Assembly: GCF_964204645.1 (NCBI RefSeq)
Contig: NC_134028.1
Span: 18,078,153-18,142,152, forward strand
Origin: Tubulanus polymorphus
Lineage: Eukaryota; Nemertea; Palaeonemertea; Tubulaniformes; Tubulanidae
Direction of reading: 5' to 3'
DNA length: 64,000 bases
Each line of letters opens with the position of its first letter. Within the stretch, counting starts at the first letter, position 1. Shown here piece after piece: positions 21,046 through 32,384 of the stretch. The notes below the pieces were generated by a model that saw only the letters and a program-made list of their open reading frames with translations, ran no database searches and had not been told where the DNA came from. The position numbers and the translations under genes were made by a program.

Positions 21046-22263
21046 ATATCTTTCGACGCTGTTTCCTTGTTTACAAATATATCATTGGAACCAACTCCCA
21101 ATTTCTTAAGAAGAAAACTACCGGACTCCAATCTTGATCTCCCAATTCCTGTAGATTGTTTACTTGAACTTTTGGAACTCTGTAGGCCTACAACCAATCT
21201 ATATTTCCAATTCTAAGACAAATTCTATGAACAAATTTTCCATTTCGCTATGGGTAACCCATTATCCCCCATTTTAGCTAATCTTTTCCTTGAACACTTT
21301 GAATCCGAAATTCTTCCTAAGTACGCTGGCTCTAAACCTAACTTTTGGATAAGATATATTGATGACATTCTGTCCTTAGTTTCTGATGATTTTGATCATA
21401 CCTCTTTTATCGACTTCATCAACTCCCAATATCCATCTTTGAAATTCACTTTTGATCGGGAACAAAAAGACCAAATTCCGTTTTTAGATGTTCTAATTCA
21501 CAATAAATATTCTCATTTGATTTTCTCAGGCTACCGTAAACCTATCAACGCCGAGGCATACCTTCACTACTTTTCGTTTACTGCTAAATCAATCAAAATT
21601 GGTCTCGCTCAAGGCCTCCTGCTCCGTGCACTACGGATCTGCGATGAAACCTTCCTTTCGGCTGAATTTGACCATATATCCAACTCTTTTAAAAAATTGG
21701 CTTACCCTGATCACATTTTGAAAATTTCTAAGGCCAAACGTACTTTCTTCAATTCTAAACCTCCAGAAAATAAAAAACACATTTCAGAGTTCATTGTAGT
21801 TCCTTATGTACCTGTTTTGGAAAAGTTTCGTCACTCTCTCTCTTTATTGGATAAACAAATCATTTTCACGTATGAAAACAAAATTAGTAAGACTTTGGTT
21901 AAAAACATTCAATCTAAACCTTTGGACTGCAGAGTTAACAAAATTCCTTGTTTTGGCTGTGATAAAATTTACTTTGGAGAAACTGGTCGTGAATTGAAAA
22001 CTCGAATTTCGAAACACAAAAAGGATATAATATATCAAAAACCGGCTAGTGGCGTAGCCAATCATGTTTGGAACACTGGTCATCGTTTTAATTTTGATAA
22101 AGCCGAAATTATTTATACTTCCAGCAATTACACTAAACGCCACATAGTTGAGTCTGCCCTAATTACTCGTCACTCAGATATTAGTACCAATTTGAATAAT
22201 GGCTTTTCTCCGCACAATTCCCTTCTTTCTAAGTATATTACTTCATGCCTTGCCAAACACTAA
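21046..22263 (+). pseudogene. Penelope-like RT with GIY-YIG endonuclease
   Basis: It starts within RT motif 3 (FTNISLEPTPNFL near 21070). One in-frame TAA at about 21214 sits where the family usually has Asn before DKFY. Then follow MGNPLSPILANLFLEHFE (RT motif 4) and RYIDDILSL (catalytic motif 5, YIDD). The C-terminus carries CFGCDKIYFGETGRELK and TRISKHKKD, a GIY-YIG nuclease with YFG in place of YIG. The frame ends at 22263. The amino-terminal third of the reverse transcriptase is missing. These proteins copy element RNA at a nick made by the nuclease. The single stop and the 5' truncation make this copy inactive. Confidence 0.88.
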
Positions 22264-22325
22264 TTATTTACTCACTCACCAATTTACTCAATTAACCTGT
22301 TCTCTGTATATATACCCCTGTTTTT

Positions 22326-22400
22326 GATGGGTTTCGTCGTCAGACGAACCCATCCATGGCATCGTCGTCATGTCTGTCTGTCTGTCCGTCTGTGGATGTT
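22326..22400 (+). repeat. Possible family V 5' end, hairpin
   Basis: GATGGGTTTCGTC (22326-22338) pairs perfectly with GACGAACCCATC (22343-22354), preceded by TTTTT and followed by GTCTGTCTGTCTGTCCGTCT. This is the same plan as families Y and Z but with unrelated sequence. It starts inside the 3' end of the Penelope element, so it inserted there. Its 3' limit is not seen. Confidence 0.55.
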
Positions 22401-24476
22401 TCTTTATGACACGATTTAAGCTGTTTGTGTGGACCGACAATTCTGTAATTTCACACAGGTATTCTCTACTTGATGTAGATGGTGCAGCTTGGTTTATATT
22501 TGATTCCGATGGTTATAAGTGCTCTAATTTGGTTAAAAGATAATTAACGTAACTCGCTATTTCAAGCCGCTGTATAGCGCGTTGCTACGACGACGCTCGA
22601 TCAACATACTGGTACTCGCTGTGTAATACTGAACACGTATATACCTGTAGATATTGATTGTACTAGCACCGGTTTTAGATAGCGCGCGCGCTGATCGGTC
22701 TTAACACTTCTCGGAACTGCTGTGCTAAATGCTGAGAGGCCGAATCTATGCGCAATCATTTATTGGGCTCGTCACATTTGATAGTGAATGGATAAATAAC
22801 CGGTGTCAATGACGGTCGCTACTCCCTATCAGTATAACTCATCAGTATAAGAAATAATTCTTTCGAGTTTTTTTTTTTTCAATCCCCGAAGTTGTTGTTA
22901 CTATGTTGACCTCGCCGTTTTATAAGCTTACCGATGATTCTTCTAGTATTTTCAGGGTCACAAGACATGACGAAGTCGCAAAGTTTTGTACAAATTTCAC
23001 GAAACAAACAATTATTTAGGTGGCACCTGATCTATTGATTAATTATGATAAATAATGTTTATTTCATTAGAAATTTGTTTTATTCAAACACTACTTTCAT
23101 CGCACATAGCGTGATCGGTAGGCCCTACTACTCTACGGTAGGCCATGGACTCTTTCATGTGGTAGGCCTATTACAAATGATACAATCCGCGTGTCCGTGA
23201 ATAAGTGACACGTGGTGGGGCGGGTTGTGAGGAGCATCGAAACTAATCCGTCACAAATAATAGATAGAAAACAATACCTTAAGTGGTTAACTTTTATTAA
23301 CATCATTACCAAATCAAAACCTGCACATCCTATTGATACACCGGTCACAATCCTCTCTTTAATCGTTATCTATAGAATACTTGAGTAAGGCCCTGGCGAG
23401 AGAACGTGTCCGTGCACAAATCCGAATGAATAAATTGAAATACCGGATGATAATATTGAAGATAATATATTTTATTTACCTTGAACAAAGAATGATTTTC
23501 CTAATCCCTATTGTATATGAATCCCTATCCTTCCGAAGCTTCTCTTATCCTGCTGTCGACACTGGTCTTACTAAGGTACCAATTATCTCCTCTCTCTCGA
23601 TAGCGGCCCCCTTTTGTAGGAAGAACCGGCATTCTCAGAATTCCGATTCTCCCACGCAGGGTCTTCCGCTTTTTGGCAAGGAGCAGCTACCCAACTGTCA
23701 TGACCGTTTTTAGTTACGGAAAATTTAGCCCTACTGATTTGCTGATCTAAAGGTTTTTAGAAACTGATTTGCTGATATAAACTTTTTCTTCCAACCCTCC
23801 TGTCATGACGCGTTGTGATTTACTCACTCATTGCTAGTCGTTGTTGAGAGAGCAGCTATTGTCTGTGAATTACCAACGAGCGCATACAGACAACAGAAAC
23901 TTCAGACAGCTAGTTTAAACATTTAACACAAATTAATTTTTCTAAAACATTAGCGATTATTCACAATTTGTTCTTAAACAACATCTAGATTACTCAAATT
24001 AAATATCTTTTCAAAACTTTGTTTTCTTTTCTAATTACAGTACAAATTCATTGTTTCTTTTTTAATTATTATAATTAACTACGATTCGGAATACATTGTG
24101 ATTGATTATCAATTCTTAAATTATTTGAAATACTTATACTAATTATTTTATCTACAATTTAACTAATTCTATTTTAATACAGGATAAGCAAAACAACCAC
24201 ATCTTCCTAAATTTCCGGTTTTTCCTTTTACGGAAAGTAGCCGGGAATATCATCAAGTATCAGCGTGATCCCTTCACGAGCCTCATTATAAATACACTCC
24301 ATTGTTCCGACCAAATACGGTTCCGTCTATTCTTAAGTTTATAAAAAGATTTCTGAATGTTTGCCAGATAACGCAGCAGAAGAACCGAGAAAGAATTATT
24401 TTTACACCAGGCTGATTTATGGTCAGCGCTGATAGATCAAAGCATCAAACAACAACCTGCTTACTACATCTTACTA
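22401..24476. other. Interior of the Penelope composite, mostly unrecognised
   Basis: No gene is supported. This probably holds the rest of the family V element and unidentified DNA, then resumes the Penelope-like element before 24477. Several short open frames lack homology or splice context. Confidence 0.4.
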
Positions 24477-24813
24477 CGTTTGTTGTCTGAAACCATTAAT
24501 AACCACCAACGCATTCAGGAAATCAACATTACAACATTTTTTAGCTACTACGAAATCTTGCTGCGGATCACTATCATAAGTAGAAATTCTAAGAATTTAT
24601 TTCAAAGAATAATAAATTACGTCTAAATATTGGGATTCGAACTCGTAGTATCGATTCAGGTGCCTTTCCCGAAGCGGGTATCCCGCGGGGAAAACCCATT
24701 ACTATTTATATCGAGAATCGCCTTTTTGACAGCGAGTTTGGTGAATGAAACAGAAACAATTACACAGAAACCCATCATGGAAAGTTTCTTTCTGGTTAGT
24801 CAATATCTCATAC

Positions 24814-24852
24814 CTGACGATGATCTCTAGGGTGAGATCGAAACGTCGTGTC
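24814..24852 (+). ncRNA. Hammerhead-ribozyme-like motif, copy 1
   Basis: CTGACGA (24814-24820) fits the CUGANGA core. A perfect six-pair stem II follows: GATCTC (24822-24827) with GAGATC (24834-24839). Then comes GAAA (24840-24843), and a GTC triplet (24850-24852) can close a two-pair stem III. Stem I is weak. Penelope-like terminal repeats are known to carry minimal hammerheads of this kind, so the position fits. Activity cannot be judged by eye. Confidence 0.6.
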
Positions 24853-25333
24853 TTATATATATTTGAGATTGAATAAATAAATTCTTGTTTTTAAATTCTT
24901 TTAATCTGTAAATAGTGGGTTTTTTTCTTATTATCCGTTCACCACGTTTGAGTGTGGTTATCGTTCTATATCAATTCCAAATTTGGTATCTGAATTCGTT
25001 TGTTGTCTGAAACCATTAATAACCACCAACGCATTCAGGAAATCAACATTACAACATTTTTTAGCTACTACGAAATCTTGCTGCGGATCACTATCATAAG
25101 TAGAAATTCTAAGAATTTATTTCAAAGAATAATAAATTACGTCTAAATATTGGGATTCGAACTCGTAGTATCGATTCAGGTGCCTTTCCCGAAGCGGGTA
25201 TCCCGCGGGGAAAACCCATTACTATTTATATCGAGAATCGCCTTTTTGACAGCGAGTTTGGTGAATGAAACAGAAACAATTACACAGAAACCCATCATGG
25301 AAAGTTTCTTTCTGGTTAGTCAATATCTCATAC

Positions 25334-25372
25334 CTGACGATGATCTCTAGGGTGAGATCGAAACGTCGTGTC
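25334..25372 (+). ncRNA. Hammerhead-ribozyme-like motif, copy 2
   Basis: An exact copy of the motif at 24814, shifted by 520 bases within the tandem duplication. The CTGACGA core, the GATCTC/GAGATC stem and GAAA are all kept. Confidence 0.6.
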
Positions 25373-25487
25373 TTATATATATTTGAGATTGAATAAATAA
25401 ATTCTTGTTTTTAAATTCTTTTAATCTGTAAATAGTGGGTTTTTTTCTTATTATCCGTTCACCACGTTTGAGTGTGGTTATCGTTCT

Positions 25488-25691
25488 ATATCAATTCCAA
25501 ATTTGGTATGAATGTTCCATGGACCACGGCCTATGAAGTTACAAAGCCATTTTTATGCGACCACCAGGTAGGCCCCTCCAGGAGAGTTTCTATTCAAATT
25601 GCTAGAGTCCTACAGTTTTAATCTGATCAATTCTAAATTTGGTATGAATGTTCTATGGACCACGGCCTATGAAGTTACAGAGTAATTTTTT
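25488..25691 (+). repeat. Family Z, middle piece of the split copy
   Basis: It resumes at ATATCAATTCCAAATTTGGT and runs through two partial units (TGAATGTTCCATGGACC, CCTACAGTTTTAATCTGATC). It stops in ATTTTTTGG, where element E begins. Z continues at 29103 with TTCTTCCACCAGGGGGC, the sequence expected next. Confidence 0.85.
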
Positions 25692-28600
25692 GGTTTACCT
25701 TTGTCAGCAGTATGAGGTTGGCATTGAGCCAATTCTTGTAAAATCGCGGTACGTTTTTTTATGTGAGCATTTTTTTCATTGGTTCTCGGGTTAAATGACT
25801 TATAATCGATGCGATTGAAGATATGACGAACCTCCATCTAAAAACGGATACACACCTCAAGAACTTTATCTCAACAGATCAGATACCTATTACGGAGCAT
25901 CTAGAACTTCCACCCCCCGTGGCACCAACCACTACCCGCACAATAAAACCCCTTTGGTGCGATCGTATCTCTTCTACTGAGGTATGATGCGTATTTATTT
26001 TTTATAAATCTAATATATCCAGTATTAGGCAAAAAAATTGATACATTGTTTCTCCGCTCTGCTGAGCTTAAAAGTTAGACCCGGCGGCCGCCCATCTTTT
26101 TTTAAATCGTGATAAATTTTACTATAACAGACAGCTATAAAAATGAACTGATTACAAATTTTATTATATTTTACAAAAATGACCCGACCGCTGCAGAAAA
26201 ACAGGGTATTATTTTTGTTTAGCCTTACCCCGGTAGTTTACATTGAAGCAGTAAATGACCACATAGCCCTACTTTTGCCATGACTGGTGCATTCTTTTCT
26301 TACAGGCATTGCTTTTAGGCTTTATCGCTGAAAATAATTTGCCTCTGTGCATCGCGCCTTAGCTCGTGAACCTGGACAAAAATGCTGACAAATCTGCTGT
26401 CAAAGAAGTTAGTCTTTCTAGGTTCACCGCATCATACAAACTAACGCATGGGAAGGGGCAATACTTCACTGATGAAACAGCTAACCATCTACAACATGGC
26501 CCATTTTCACTGAATATTGACGAATGCACGTCTTTAGTACACAAAAAAGTGTTAGGTGGGTTTTTTTAGAAACAATAAAAATGGTTTAGATCACTTATGC
26601 TTGACGAGAGGTGGAGAGTATATGCCTATATCATGTGAATTTTAATTCTTTATTAGGAGTTCTGGTGAGTTATTTTGACGTCACAGAAGGGCGTTCAGTC
26701 GTGCAGCATTTTGCAGGCATCGAAATGACAACAGTTGACGCAGAATCGATATATCAAGCCTTGGTGAAATTGCTGAATGACCACGATGTTCATCTTAAAA
26801 ATCTAGTTTCCATATTGGCTGATTCGTGTAACGTCATGAATGGGAAGCGAAATTAGGTAGAAGCTAAGATTCGCGAAAAAGCAAAAGATTTATTGGACAT
26901 TGATGGGGATTCATGTCACCACATTCATAATTGTGCGAAGAAACTTTCAGATGTTTTTGAAAATTGGGTCGAAAAATTGTATACAACATTGTTCAATGAT
27001 TTTAAATGGTCACCTGATTTTAAGCAGGACTTAGCCGAGATATGTGATTTGCTAGAAATTCAATACGTTGCCCCTCAGAATTATGTTCCGCACAGATGGC
27101 TCTCAGTGTATGATGTATCCCTTTCATGTCTACCTATGTTTCCTGCCTTGAAAGTGTTTTACTCGGCTTTTTTGCCGACTGAAATGGTTGGGGCATACAA
27201 GCCTGTAATTGATGACCTCCTATCTAACCTGAGTCCGGAGGCTAAAGGTAGAATCAAGGAAATACATGATCGATTGAGAAAAAAACGCAAGTCAATGACA
27301 GATGCTGGAAAGCAAAGGAAAGTTGAGATACTAGAAAGAGTGCTGTACCAGGAGAGTCGAACCATTCGCATCATGAATTTTTACTTGGTAGCTTTCCCTA
27401 TATTGAAATCTTATGTTTGCGTGTTCCAAGGACAGGAGACTCTCGTACACAAACTACATGAAGAACAATTGAAGGTTTTTCGGGAGTTTATTGCCTCGTT
27501 CATCAAGCCAGAAAATATTGTCAATAAATCAGCCAAAAAGCTCCTGGCACTTGATCTCACAGATGTAACCCTGCAGTACAAACTAGCTGATATGTTCGTG
27601 GGTAATGACAATGTTCAAGCTCTGAAACAAGTAGATGCCCAAACGAGAAAAGATTTTTTTGATAAAGTCAAAACTGCCTACATTCAATGTGGAGTATATA
27701 TGCAGATGAAACTACCTATCAATAGTAACGTCTTGAAAGCTCTGTCGCGTGTAGATCCTTCGATTTTATCTCATTCCATCGCCTCAAAAGGGTTGAAAGC
27801 CTTAAAGGATGATCACAATCTTGGTTGGTTTATTAGTGAAGATGATGGGGATTTTTACAGCCAGCTGACGAGGCTCTCAGTCGACCATGACCTCCCTATC
27901 TACGATGGTAAAATTGACCGATGGTGGCACTTGGTAATGAAGACTGGAAAATATCCCGCCGTGTGTGCTGTGGTTCGGGCGTCCCTTAGTATCTTTCATG
28001 GTCCCCCGGTAGAGGCATCGTTTTCTATCATGAATCACTTATTGAACAAGAAGACAAACAGGCTAAACATAAAAACATATTCGGCCTACCAGTCCATAAA
28101 ATATGCTCTCCTTGCCAAAGGTCAAACTGCCTTACAATATTTTGGGCGTAGGGATGTTCGGTTCAGCCCTGTCAACAAACGGCTATGTCAAAAAATTCGG
28201 GGAGCATCTAGGAAACATAAAAACAAGCGTGCTGCGACTGTCCAAGTGAGGAAGGAAATATAGGATAAGTATGCAGTCCGTGCCGTGAAAAGAGTTAGCA
28301 AAAGGAAAGCTGCCACAACTCACGAAACAAATATCCGTACCCAAAAGCTACGCAAAACTGGGTATCTAAATTGAATATTTGGTTTCTTGACATCAGAGCT
28401 CTGTGTCGACCATACTGTCTCATATTATACAGTTCATGAATAACGTTTGTACTAGATGTTTTATTCACAATAAAGTCTTTTTCTCAATTGAATTTGCATT
28501 AGATTGTGTTATTTTTTATGATAGGAATCGGAATGATAGATGGGATGTTTGGGGTTCAAACACATAACTGTACGTTCTGTGACTGTCAGAGACATCTGTC

Positions 28601-29102
28601 ATTTAATGACCGAAAAATGGATCACACAAGGGTCTCACCTTTCTGTGTTGACTTTGGTTTCTGAAAATTGTAAAAATCTAAAATCAGGGGCTCGACCTGT
28701 TGGCCTACTGCTTTAGATCTCATTGAATGTGGATCTGCCACATTGGAAATAGCCATTACCTTTCAAAATATGGTGGTCGCTCAGCAATCGTTCATGGGTT
28801 CAAGATCGCTGTAAGTGCTCGGAAAACGCTTCTAATTTCAAGAATTTCTTGGGGGATATTTTTTTGAAAATATGAAGTAGTTTCCCTGCCGCGCCTGCCT
28901 GCACCCTACGAAATTTTGGACGTAGACCATAAACAAATGTTTATCTTTGGTCTTATTTGACTACAAAATAATTCTTTAAGAAAGATAAAATACAATATAA
29001 TCGTCTAGAACTTTGAAGTCACGATTAAAAAGACTTTTCAAGCAATGCCCTTCCTCCAAACAACCTCTAGCTTTCAAGGTAAATCACACTTTGCCCATGG
29101 TC
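25692..29102 (+). mobile_element. hAT-like DNA element E with transposase gene
   Basis: The borders come from the interrupted family Z copy and from a shorter relative at 33754-34902 that shares both ends. The left end begins TTTACCTTTGTCAGCAGTAT. The right end carries CTTTCAAGGTAAATCACACT and a TTTGCCCATGGTCAATTT word. GGTTTACCTT at the left and AAGGTAAACC near the right (in E2) are inverted. No clean 8-bp duplication was found. The right end includes a 220-base block (GGACGTAGACCATAAACAAA, CAACCTCTAGCTTTCAAGG) that E2 has twice. The element encodes the transposase described separately, plus about 600 bases of leader. Confidence 0.75.
26306..28374 (+). pseudogene. hAT-like transposase with three in-frame TAG codons
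   Basis: The frame opens at an acceptor (TTTTCTTACAG) before 26306. It has a 101-base intron (donor 26556, acceptor 26656) whose removal restores frame across HKKVL/GVLVSYFD. It then runs to TGA at 28372. Visible segments are FSLNIDECTS (first acidic site of an RNase H-like core), LADSCNVM, DIDGDSCHHIHNCAKK, YVPHRWLSVYDV and, near the end, PPVEASFSIMNHLL, the kind of C-terminal dimerisation motif seen in hAT transposases. TAG interrupts the frame at 26360, 26854 and 28261, each time with good coding sequence on both sides. The basic tail after 28261 (VKRVSKRKAATTHE) looks like a normal C-terminus. The family call is from recalled motifs. Without the stops it would be about 655 residues. Confidence 0.75.
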
Positions 29103-29485
29103 AATTTATTTTAATTCTTCCACCAGGGGGCACCCCTGGGGGTGAATTTTCTATTTCTTCAAATCGCTACTTGTCCTACAGTTTTAATCAGATCAATTCA
29201 AAATTTTGATATGAATGTTCTACGGACCACGTTACAGAGCCATTTTTTGGATTTGTCTCCTAGGGGGGTGCCCCTGGGGTCGGAGTTTCTATTTCTTCAA
29301 ATCGCTACTAGCCCTACAGTTTTAATCAGATCAAGTCCAAATTTGGTATGAATGTTCTCCAGACGAATACCTACAAAGTTCAGAGCCCTTTTTGGATTTG
29401 GCCAAAAGGGGGCACCCTTAGGTATGCAGCTTCTATTTCTTCAAATCACACAGCAGAGCTATATAAGCTGATAGGCTCCTTGTTT
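29103..29485 (+). repeat. Family Z, 3' piece of the split copy
   Basis: It resumes with TTCTTCCACCAGGGGGCACC, runs through two units and ends CACACAGCAGAGCTATATAA and GATAGGCTCCTTGTTT. It lies 267 bases before gene A exon 2. Confidence 0.85.
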
Positions 29486-29752
29486 GAAATTATTTTATTT
29501 TATTTCGTTTTAATTTCATTATGGACTTTTGCTCTGGCAAAATCCATTTTTGCTATCGCATATGACACTTGCTTCCCTTGGTACAAAATAACTTGTAACT
29601 TGTGAAAGAGGCTTTGTCTCTCTTAGGAATTTTCAAAATATTTAATGCAATAATAAAAACCCTTTTGAATTTTGTCGGAAAGCTTATTTGTTGATCTAGT
29701 TATCTATTTGTTGTTCAAATTTTACTGTCAGTTGGGAAACTTTATGTTTCAG

Positions 29753-29824
29753 ACGAATACACAAACTAAAGTTATCGTAACAGCTGAGGACTCAACAGGA
29801 CATAGATTCTCCAAAACTAATTTA
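29753..29824 (+). CDS. Cadherin gene A, exon 2 (end of EC1)
   Basis: A 72-base exon, phase 0 at both ends, with acceptor TTTATGTTTCAG and donor GTAAGT. The peptide includes TNTQTKVIVTAEDSTGH and RFSKTNL, the F-strand (V-V-A-D) and start of the G-strand of EC1. It joins LDRE of exon 1 to the exon with the DINDN linker. It is too short to find alone; phase and order make it convincing. Confidence 0.8.
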
Positions 29825-30444
29825 GTAAGTATAGAACCAAGGGATGTTGAGCTGTCGATCATCCAGCATTCCACCAAGTGGCCATGGTGTCCTTAAACCC
29901 TTTGTTTAACTGCTTACTTCAAATTGCTTCGATGATTTCGATGTGCAAATATAAAAGATCCAGCTTTCACATGCTATCAATGGTACTGCACAATGTGTGC
30001 TAGCTGGTAGATAAATGTAAGTCAAACGTAGGTCCATTCTTAAAAGAATTGATGTTTTCAAAAAAAATAGTCCAAACGACCAAGGTAACATTGATCAGAC
30101 GGACAAAGCTTGAAAAACCTTTTGACTGTATTTCGTTTTGCGAAATCTACCTATCCATCCCACAAAAGAACTTGCCAATCTTTCATTTTTAGCCTACTAT
30201 TAATCCAAAGAAAATCTGCCTAAGATATCATTCAAAGCCGCTCGCTTGCTTGTTGATGATTGACATTATAAATGAAAAGCAATTGGAGAAATAGAGAAGA
30301 AAAGGAAAAATATGTTTTAATTTGAGTGTCAGATGATGCGTTGTTGGATAAATGTATCGTAACAATTTAAATCTGTGGCAATTAGTTTTATAGGTAATAT
30401 ATAATTTGCATATAGGCCTTTATGATATAATTGTTTTATTGTAG

Positions 30445-30639
30445 ATATCACATGAGTATGAAGCTGTTATATTAGATATCAATGACAATCGCCCATTTTT
30501 TCGTAACGTTCCCTACCGGACAGATGTGGAAGAAAACACACCCATTGGCTCAACAATATACAATCGTATATCAATGAGGGATGACGATCGTGGTCTAAAT
30601 GCAGAAATGGAGCTACTCTGTGTTGGTAATACACCAAAT
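30445..30639 (+). CDS. Cadherin gene A, exon 3 (EC1-EC2 linker, EC2 start)
   Basis: A 195-base exon (65 codons), phase 0 at both ends, with acceptor TTTTATTGTAG and donor GTAAGT. It contains VILDINDNRPFFRNVPY, where DINDN is the canonical calcium-binding linker between cadherin repeats. It then has VEENTPIGSTIYNRI and RDDDRGLNAEMEL, the PE(E/N) and DxDxG-N motifs of EC2. This is the strongest single proof of a cadherin. It would sit outside the cell between the first two repeats and rigidify the ectodomain when calcium binds. Confidence 0.93.
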
Positions 30640-31246
30640 GTAAGTAGGCCTATTCTCTTAATTTGTTCATTTTAGAGAAATGGTATTTGGTGTCTCCTTT
30701 TTGACGAACTGTAGGTTTGCCTATACCTACAAACGGTGTGGTGCAATCAGTTATTGAAAATGAATTGAGTGCCGATGTGTCAACAAGGCACAAACATTGG
30801 CTACCAATGGTGTTGATTTTTGGCTTCATGGTATGGCTTAATGAGTTTTTGAGGCCAAAAAATTTCATGGCGATCAATATATTTTTAGGGGACTTATTTT
30901 TTGAAAAACCCATAAAAACCCTGCTTTTTAGCACTAAGTAATGGCTCGTCTTTACATATGACAATTTACATACTTGGAATTGAAATGTATAAAAGTTCAA
31001 TCCTTTCTGGAAGTGGTGCCATTTTTTGTGTGAGTACTCTCGATTTACTTTTCGACCTACAGGCCCTCACTTATAAACCCCCTAAATTTTCTCGCTTCTA
31101 TTATTTGAGCTGACCTTGTCCAATGACCTAGTTACAATTCGGGCATAGTCTCTACACGCGAATGTGATTGGCTGTGATTGGATATATGGGAAAATCTGGG
31201 AATTGCAGTGCCTCTGATGTAATTGGGAAGGCCCAATGTGGAAACG

Positions 31247-31603
31247 AAACAAAATGGTGAGGATTTTCTTCGAATAAGGATCGTACGTTCAGAGCTGCCA
31301 ACTGTTCTGATATTCCATAACTGTTCCGGAATATCATGTGAAAATATGGCGTTCGGTTTTTAGGAAAATTGATTCTGAGAGATTTAAGAAAGAACAATAC
31401 AATTTGCCAAAAAACAATTAAGTTTTCCATAACTAATCAAATTTTTGCATTGTTCTCAGGTGAATAAAAATCTGTAACAATTTTCCTAAAAACTGAACGC
31501 CATATTTTCACATGATATTCCAGAACAGTTATGGAATATCAGAACGGTTGGCAGCTCTGAACGTACGATCCTTATTCGAAGAAAATCCTCACCATTTTGT
31601 TTT
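31247..31603. mobile_element. Palindromic MITE-like element
   Basis: Arms of about 125 bases (31247-31371 and 31478-31603) are near-perfect reverse complements: AAACAAAATGGTGAGGATTT on the left end, and AAATCCTCACCATTTTGTTT closing the right end. Further inside are CGTACGTTCAGAGCTGCCAA and ATGGCGTTCGG. The loop is about 106 bases and non-coding. No clear target duplication is seen. It lies in the 12-kb intron between exons 3 and 4 of gene A. Confidence 0.8.
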
Positions 31604-31644
31604 GTTCTTGTCAACTCAAATTATACTCACACTATGACACTGTA

Positions 31645-32339
31645 CTAAAGTCTATCCCAGTGGTTATGACCACGGCATTTCACTCTCAAAGAGCCAGTAT
31701 CAACAACAATTTAATTGATACTGACAGCTTTAAGTGTTCAAACTCACACTGAGCATCGTTGCTTCGCTGGACCCCAGCTGCTTGTTACTATGGTTACAGG
31801 CAAGAGTGAATAAAGAGCAAAACTTTTCCACACTTAATCCAAGAAAATGAAGTAATAAGCAATGAAAATTCAGGTTTGAAGTCTTGTTGCATTCACGAGT
31901 GAATATTTTCGCTGGATGCTGAAGTCAGTGTTTACATTATGAAGTGTCAAAACCAATTTCCAAGTTGAAAGATTATATTTAGACGGTGTTTCAAGCAAAA
32001 CAATAGCAATCGACTCATGAGATAATTCCAGATTATATATGCTCACACTCTGAAGAGTTTATAGATGTAAAAAATCAATCAGATTGAATTTGCCACATGA
32101 CATGATTATTCCCAAAATTAAACTAAAAATTCAAAAAAGGATTTTGTAAAATTATAAAAATTGGAATTTTATATCCTTTAATGAATGGCCTGTTGATGGT
32201 ATATTTTCCACTCTTGAATGCAGTAGTCGCTTGACCTCATTACTCGTAAGGCTGAGTGATAGAAACCACAGGGATCCCGATATGTTAGTGTAACAACTCT
32301 TTGATGCACCGCGGTCATAACTACAGGGATAGACTATAG
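31645..32339. mobile_element. Inverted-repeat element, about 0.7 kb
   Basis: AAGTCTATCCCAGTGGTTAT and GACCACGG (to 31675) recur inverted as CCGCGGTCATAACTACAGGG and ATAGACTATAG (32309-32339). The interior is AT-rich without a transposase frame. It is probably a non-autonomous DNA element. No duplication was confirmed. Confidence 0.5.
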
Positions 32340-32384
32340 CATGCCTCTGTAATAAGATGGTAGATGGCGCACTAGTTATGTAAC

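Larger units (their letters stand above)
24477..25509 (+). repeat. Perfect tandem duplication, 513-bp units 520 bp apart
   Basis: 24477-24989 and 24997-25509 read identically by eye and are joined by CTGAATT. Each unit carries the 3' terminal part of the Penelope-like element, a hammerhead-like motif and 22 bases of flanking family Z (ATATCAATTCCAAATTTGGT...). Because the flank is duplicated too, the event came after the Penelope insertion, or the assembly duplicated it. Each unit also contains an identical 66-codon open frame without recognisable homology. Confidence 0.9.

Noticed and set aside
22068-24476. A CRISPR array or prokaryotic operon anywhere in the window
   Set aside because: No regularly spaced repeats with unique spacers and no operon-like gene spacing. 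The tandem arrays present are minisatellite or repeat-element cores without variable spacers.
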